A DNA stretch of 64,000 bases, taken from NCBI GenBank assembly GCA_010672925.1, contig JAAHFP010000022.1, forward strand, positions 1 through 64,000, given 5' to 3'. The position numbers and the translations under genes were made by a program. The notes beneath the pieces are model-generated. The model did no database searches. It saw only the letters and a list, made by a program, of their open reading frames with translations, and had not been told where the DNA came from. Of this stretch, positions 60,813 to 64,000 are shown piece after piece. This DNA comes from Symploca sp. SIO1C2 (GTDB taxonomy: Bacteria; Cyanobacteriota; Cyanobacteriia; Cyanobacteriales; Coleofasciculaceae). The stretch's first letter is position 1, and each line of letters begins with the position of its first letter.

Positions 60813-61918
60813 TAAAACTTGGGTTCGGGACAGTCGTCTAATAGCACCCGTGTTACCTTGCGGCTTGCTAAATCCCAAAGCTTAAGCCCTTTACGAATCG
60901 TAGCCAGCAATAGGGTTTTGCCATCAGCCGCCATCGCCAAACTCACTACATTGTTTTCCCGAAATTGCCGAGAAGTAATCTCACCTGTGGTCAGATCCCA
61001 AGTCGTGAGGCCAAAATTGCCAGTTACCAGGGTTTTGCCATCTGGCGTAATGGCGATTCCATAGACCCAATCATCGATTTGGGGAGCCAGATGAGTGCGC
61101 GGTTTGCCGGTTGCTAACTCCCAACTGTAGATTGCGTTTTGTCCAGTCCCCAACTGGGTTAAAGACGATCCAGCAATAACTGTTTTTCCATCGGGTGTAA
61201 TGGCAACTAGCGCAAAGCCGCTGCTGATGCGAGGATCGCGCCAGGTTAGTGTTCGTAGGTTTTGACCAGTCGCCATATCCCACAGCTTAACGGTTTCAAA
61301 GGAGCCACTGGCGAGGGTTTTGCTATCTGGTGTAAAGGCTAGAGACACGACTTCTCGATCATGCCCTTGCAGGGTTTGCAGCAGTTTTCCCGTTTCCATT
61401 TGCCAGATCTTAATGTCTTTATTGCTGTCGCCACTAACCAAAGTTTTACCATCGGGGCTAATTTTCAGGGCTTTAACGATGTCAGATGCTGGCATTGTCT
61501 GGAGTAACTTGCCATCCGCCGTCTGCCAAACCCGAATCACCCCATCACTTCCCCCACTGACTAAGCGGCTACCATCCGGGCTCAAAGCTAATGCGTAGAC
61601 CATCTCCTGATGGTTGGCAAGGATTTGACCTGGTTTGTCAGTTGTGAGATCCCACCGATAAATCGCAGAGTCAAAAATGCTGCTGAAGGCAGTTTTACCA
61701 TCAGGGCTAATCGCCAGGGAATTGAGGAACATTGCATAGCTACGATTAGCGCAGTGGGCATCTTTAGCAGCGGGAGTGACAGGTAATGGTTGGGTTAGGG
61801 CAATGGGCTGCCCACAGGTTAAGGTAACAGCAGCTACGAGTAAGTAAGGCAAGCGACCAAGGTTTACTAATGTCGAAACACTAGCAAAAGGCTTTGAGGG
61901 AAGAAACTTAAGCACCAT
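60812..61918 (-). CDS. Exported WD40-repeat protein
   Basis: 368 residues from ATG 61918, chosen because it starts a good signal peptide (LPYLLVAAVTLTCGQPIALTQ); the frame upstream of it is translated repeat element. Seven WD40 repeats (ISPDGKT ... RVWQ, KIWQ, KLWD, SWEL, TWDL, KLWDL) would make one propeller. A scaffold in the periplasm or envelope is likely. Not related closely to the WD40 sensor at 18802. Confidence 0.75.
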   Translation of the reverse strand: MVLKFLPSKPFASVSTLVNLGRLPYLLVAAVTLTCGQPIALTQPLPVTPAAKDAHCANRSYAMFLNSLAISPDGKTAFSSIFDSAIYRWDLTTDKPGQILANHQEMVYALALSPDGSRLVSGGSDGVIRVWQTADGKLLQTMPASDIVKALKISPDGKTLVSGDSNKDIKIWQMETGKLLQTLQGHDREVVSLAFTPDSKTLASGSFETVKLWDMATGQNLRTLTWRDPRISSGFALVAITPDGKTVIAGSSLTQLGTGQNAIYSWELATGKPRTHLAPQIDDWVYGIAITPDGKTLVTGNFGLTTWDLTTGEITSRQFRENNVVSLAMAADGKTLLLATIRKGLKLWDLASRKVTRVLLDDCPEPKF

Positions 61919-61995
61919 AATGAAAATTGGGCAATGGAACTGAAACATGGGAAGAAGTGGCAACTGCTTTATGGGCAGTCTGTTAAACGCAATTT

Positions 61996-62226
61996 TATAG
62001 CAACTGCCAGGGCGGTTAGGATAACCCAAAATGCGGAAACCGTTACCTGTCATACCAAATCCGGTTACAACAGAGCCGTTTTGAGCAAACTGCGAAATCC
62101 TGTAGAGACGCGCCATGGCGCGTCTCTACAATGTGGGCATAGCGACCGGATTTGGTATCAATCTCTTCCCTTCTGCCCTCTGCCTTCTGCCTTCTGCCTT
62201 CTGCCTTCTGCCCTCTGCCTTTTGCT
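61996..62226 (-). repeat. TATAGC-bounded repeat, copy 3, interrupted
   Basis: Inverted copy of the element at 51111-51249 (TATAGCAACTGCC, GGCGGTTAGGA, CCTGTC // CTCTTCCCTTCTGCC), split by a 107-bp palindromic insertion. It ends near 62226 in CTTTTGCTC. Confidence 0.75.
62052..62158. mobile_element. 107-bp palindromic mini-element nested in another repeat
   Basis: Terminal inverted repeats ATACCAAATCCGGT (62052-62065) and ACCGGATTTGGTAT (62145-62158), with a perfect 30-bp palindrome (62101-62130) containing GACGCGCCATGGCGCGTC in the middle. It lies inside a TATAGC repeat, showing an insertion event. Confidence 0.8.
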
Positions 62227-62269
62227 CTTGACCTACCTTCTCCCAAGATGCATAGTACAAGATGTGAAA

Positions 62270-62638
62270 TTAAGCGACATTCATCTCCTCAGCATCTTCT
62301 TTGAATAGTTCTAGATCTTTCTTCTTAGTTGCCTCATACCGCCTTGAAAATTCCACAAAATCGATTAAGTCTGCCTCTAAAAGACGGATGTGCCCTTTAA
62401 TTTCCTCAGAGGTTATGCGGTAACGATTGCCAATTTCTTTGAAGCGATGCTGGCGATCAATTCCCGTGGCAATGGTGTTGATACCTCCGATAACCCCCGT
62501 GGCAATCCCCAAGGATTTGATTGCTCCCTCAACATTAACTAGGGCTAGACCACATACCATCAGCATCAGACAAAAGCAATCAGAAAATATGGCTTTGAAA
62601 CGAAATGGATGACGGACAGAGATTATGTTTTTATCCAA
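62270..62638 (-). CDS. Small membrane protein, unknown (122 aa)
   Basis: Two hydrophobic segments (about 20-35 and 43-60, LMLMVCGLALVNV and GIATGVIGGINTIATG) then a charged helical tail (about 65-122). It resembles small two-helix membrane proteins of conflict systems (SLATT-like) only in outline. It stands alone. Function unknown. Confidence 0.5.
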   Translation of the reverse strand: MDKNIISVRHPFRFKAIFSDCFCLMLMVCGLALVNVEGAIKSLGIATGVIGGINTIATGIDRQHRFKEIGNRYRITSEEIKGHIRLLEADLIDFVEFSRRYEATKKKDLELFKEDAEEMNVA

Positions 62639-62878
62639 GGATTAATTCGGGTGGGATTCCCTGTCGTTGTCAACATACAGAAAAAAACCGTGAGCGAGAG
62701 ATAGCCCCTCGTTTTAACGGGGGGCAGTGGAGCGAACGGGGGTTTTAACCCCCTGTATCATTTCCTATATGTATTTTTCAGATATTTGGTGAAGAGTTGA
62801 CCTATTGATTGATTGTTGTTTTTTTGAATAAAAGAAAGTAGAATAAACATATCAAGTAACAAGTAATTTTTGAGTTTA

Positions 62879-64000
62879 ATGTACGGCTGCCAACAAGTTT
62901 TGCTACACCCAAATAAAGAAACTCAAGCCGTGTTAGAATTTATTTGCTCGGAAGTCAATAAGCTGACCAACTGTGGAATTTATTATGCCCGTCAGCTATA
63001 TTTTAAAACCCAGAGATTTATTGGTAAATATACCCTAGATAAAGAGCTAAAAAGTAACTGGCATTTTAAAGCTCTCAGAGCCAATGTAGCTCAACAAGCA
63101 TTACACAAAATATATGATTCATTTAAAGGGTATCAAGCTTTAATCAAAAAATGGTGGGCAGGAGAATTAGATAACAAGCCAAGATTACCTAATTACCGCA
63201 AAAAAGGTGGTCTAGAGTAGCGGTTTATCCAGCCCGTTTTGTGAAATGTTTAGGCAATAAAATTAGATTAGGTTTAGGGAGGCAAGTCAAAGCCTGGTTT
63301 GGTCTAGATAATATTACTATTCCTCTGCCCAGCAATTTAGATTTTAACAAGATAAAAGAAATCAGAATATTACCAAGAAATAATTGTTTCTATGCGGAAT
63401 TTATTTATCAAATTAACCCAACTAAAGCCGTGGTCAATTATGGTAATGCTTTGGGGATAGATCCAGGATTAAATAATTGGTTAACTTGTGTTTCAACTAC
63501 AGGAAAATCTTTTATTATTGATGGCAAAAAAGTCAAGTCTCAAAATCAATGGTATAATAAAAGACTAGCAGCTCTCAAGAAGGGTAAAAATCAAGATTAT
63601 TGGGACTCAGAACTAGCGCTTATAACGGAAAAGCGTAATCGTCAGATGAGAGACAATATTAATAAAGCAGCACGTTTTATTATTAATTGGTGCTTCAAGA
63701 ATGACGTAGGTGTGATTGTTTTTGGCTGGAATAAAAGAAATAAAGACTCGATTAATATTGGTCACAAAAACAACCAAGAGTTTGTCATGATTCCCACAGC
63801 TAGGTTAAAAGATAGAATCGAGCAATTAGCTACCCAATATGGTTTAAAATTTATTGAAACCGAAGAATCTTACACTTCCAAAGCCTCTTTTTTAGACAAG
63901 GATGTTCTGCCTAAATTTGGTGAAAAACCCAACCAGTGGAAACCCTCAGGAAAAAGAGGTAAAAAAGGAGATGAATTAGGACGGGGACAATATCAAACAG
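62879..64000 (+). pseudogene. tnpB: TnpB with a frameshift, cut by window end
   Basis: From ATG 62879 the frame encodes a TnpB N-terminus and stops at 63218-63220. From 63217, one base out of phase, the protein continues (AVYPARFVKCLGNKIRLG ... ALGIDPGLNNWLTCVS, the RuvC-I Asp, then VFGWNKRNKDSINIGHKNNQ) to the window end. A single-base deletion near 63213 explains it. Programmed frameshifting is unlikely, as no slippery run is at the junction. Two short hairpins with GCCCC..GGGGC and GGGG..CCCC at 62704-62755 may be its left end. Confidence 0.8.

Overview
The window comes from a cyanobacterium. It has many GCGATCGC (HIP1) octamers, short-period tandem repeats of the GGCAGAA kind, TIGR03985/WYL and Csx18 CRISPR accessory genes, and several lone TnpB genes. 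A filamentous host is likely, but the species cannot be assigned from this sequence. Nearly everything here is accessory DNA. I saw no rRNA or tRNA gene.

Layout. (1) 1-8.2 kb is the lysogeny end of a temperate phage-like element: an integrase whose 5' end was cut by an IS200/IS605 element, an excisionase-like pair, an XRE repressor with a GIY-YIG/antirepressor fusion, and a second antirepressor-like gene. Two small CRISPR arrays (A, B), two Uma2 nuclease genes in duplicated units, and relics of a third CRISPR locus are scattered among them. (2) 8.2-16.9 kb is a rightward early/replication operon. It ends in a DNA-methyltransferase/sliding-clamp fusion and a RecD2-like helicase, and it contains several genes below 60 codons. 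(3) 17.1-23.9 kb is a three-gene cassette: a CHAT peptidase-ATPase, a double-ATPase/membrane/14-blade WD40 protein, and a Trypco1-like protein. It is probably a conflict or immunity system. (4) 24.0-28.8 kb holds leftward phage structural genes: tail-fibre-like, head accessory, capsid and scaffold. (5) 29.0-53.2 kb is a 24-kb defence island: CRISPR array C, a VapBC-like pair, a CARF-HEPN/PLD/ATPase operon, a Cas6-less type III-B cmr operon with a Cmr6-Cmr1 fusion, CRISPR array D with cas2-cas1-csx18, a sigma-like factor, a WYL regulator and a second CARF-HEPN nuclease. (6) 53.3-59.2 kb resumes leftward phage genes (portal, small protein, large terminase). (7) 59.4-64 kb holds two tnpB genes, a WD40 protein and nested repeat elements.

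The main structural point is that the phage packaging and head genes (terminase, portal // scaffold, capsid) are split by the CRISPR-Cas island, which sits exactly between portal and scaffold. Either a prophage acquired the island or the phage carried it as cargo.

How it may work: Cas10 (GGDD intact) would make cyclic oligoadenylate on target recognition, activating the two CARF-HEPN nucleases. One of these is co-operonic with an ATPase/PLD-like pair, so that pair may be a new type III accessory module. Cmr4 lacks the expected catalytic Asp by eye, which would bias the system toward signalling rather than slicing. Arrays A, B and C carry a variant repeat whose hairpin covaries with that of array D. 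Their leaders share a three-copy 13-bp motif that changes in concert between loci.
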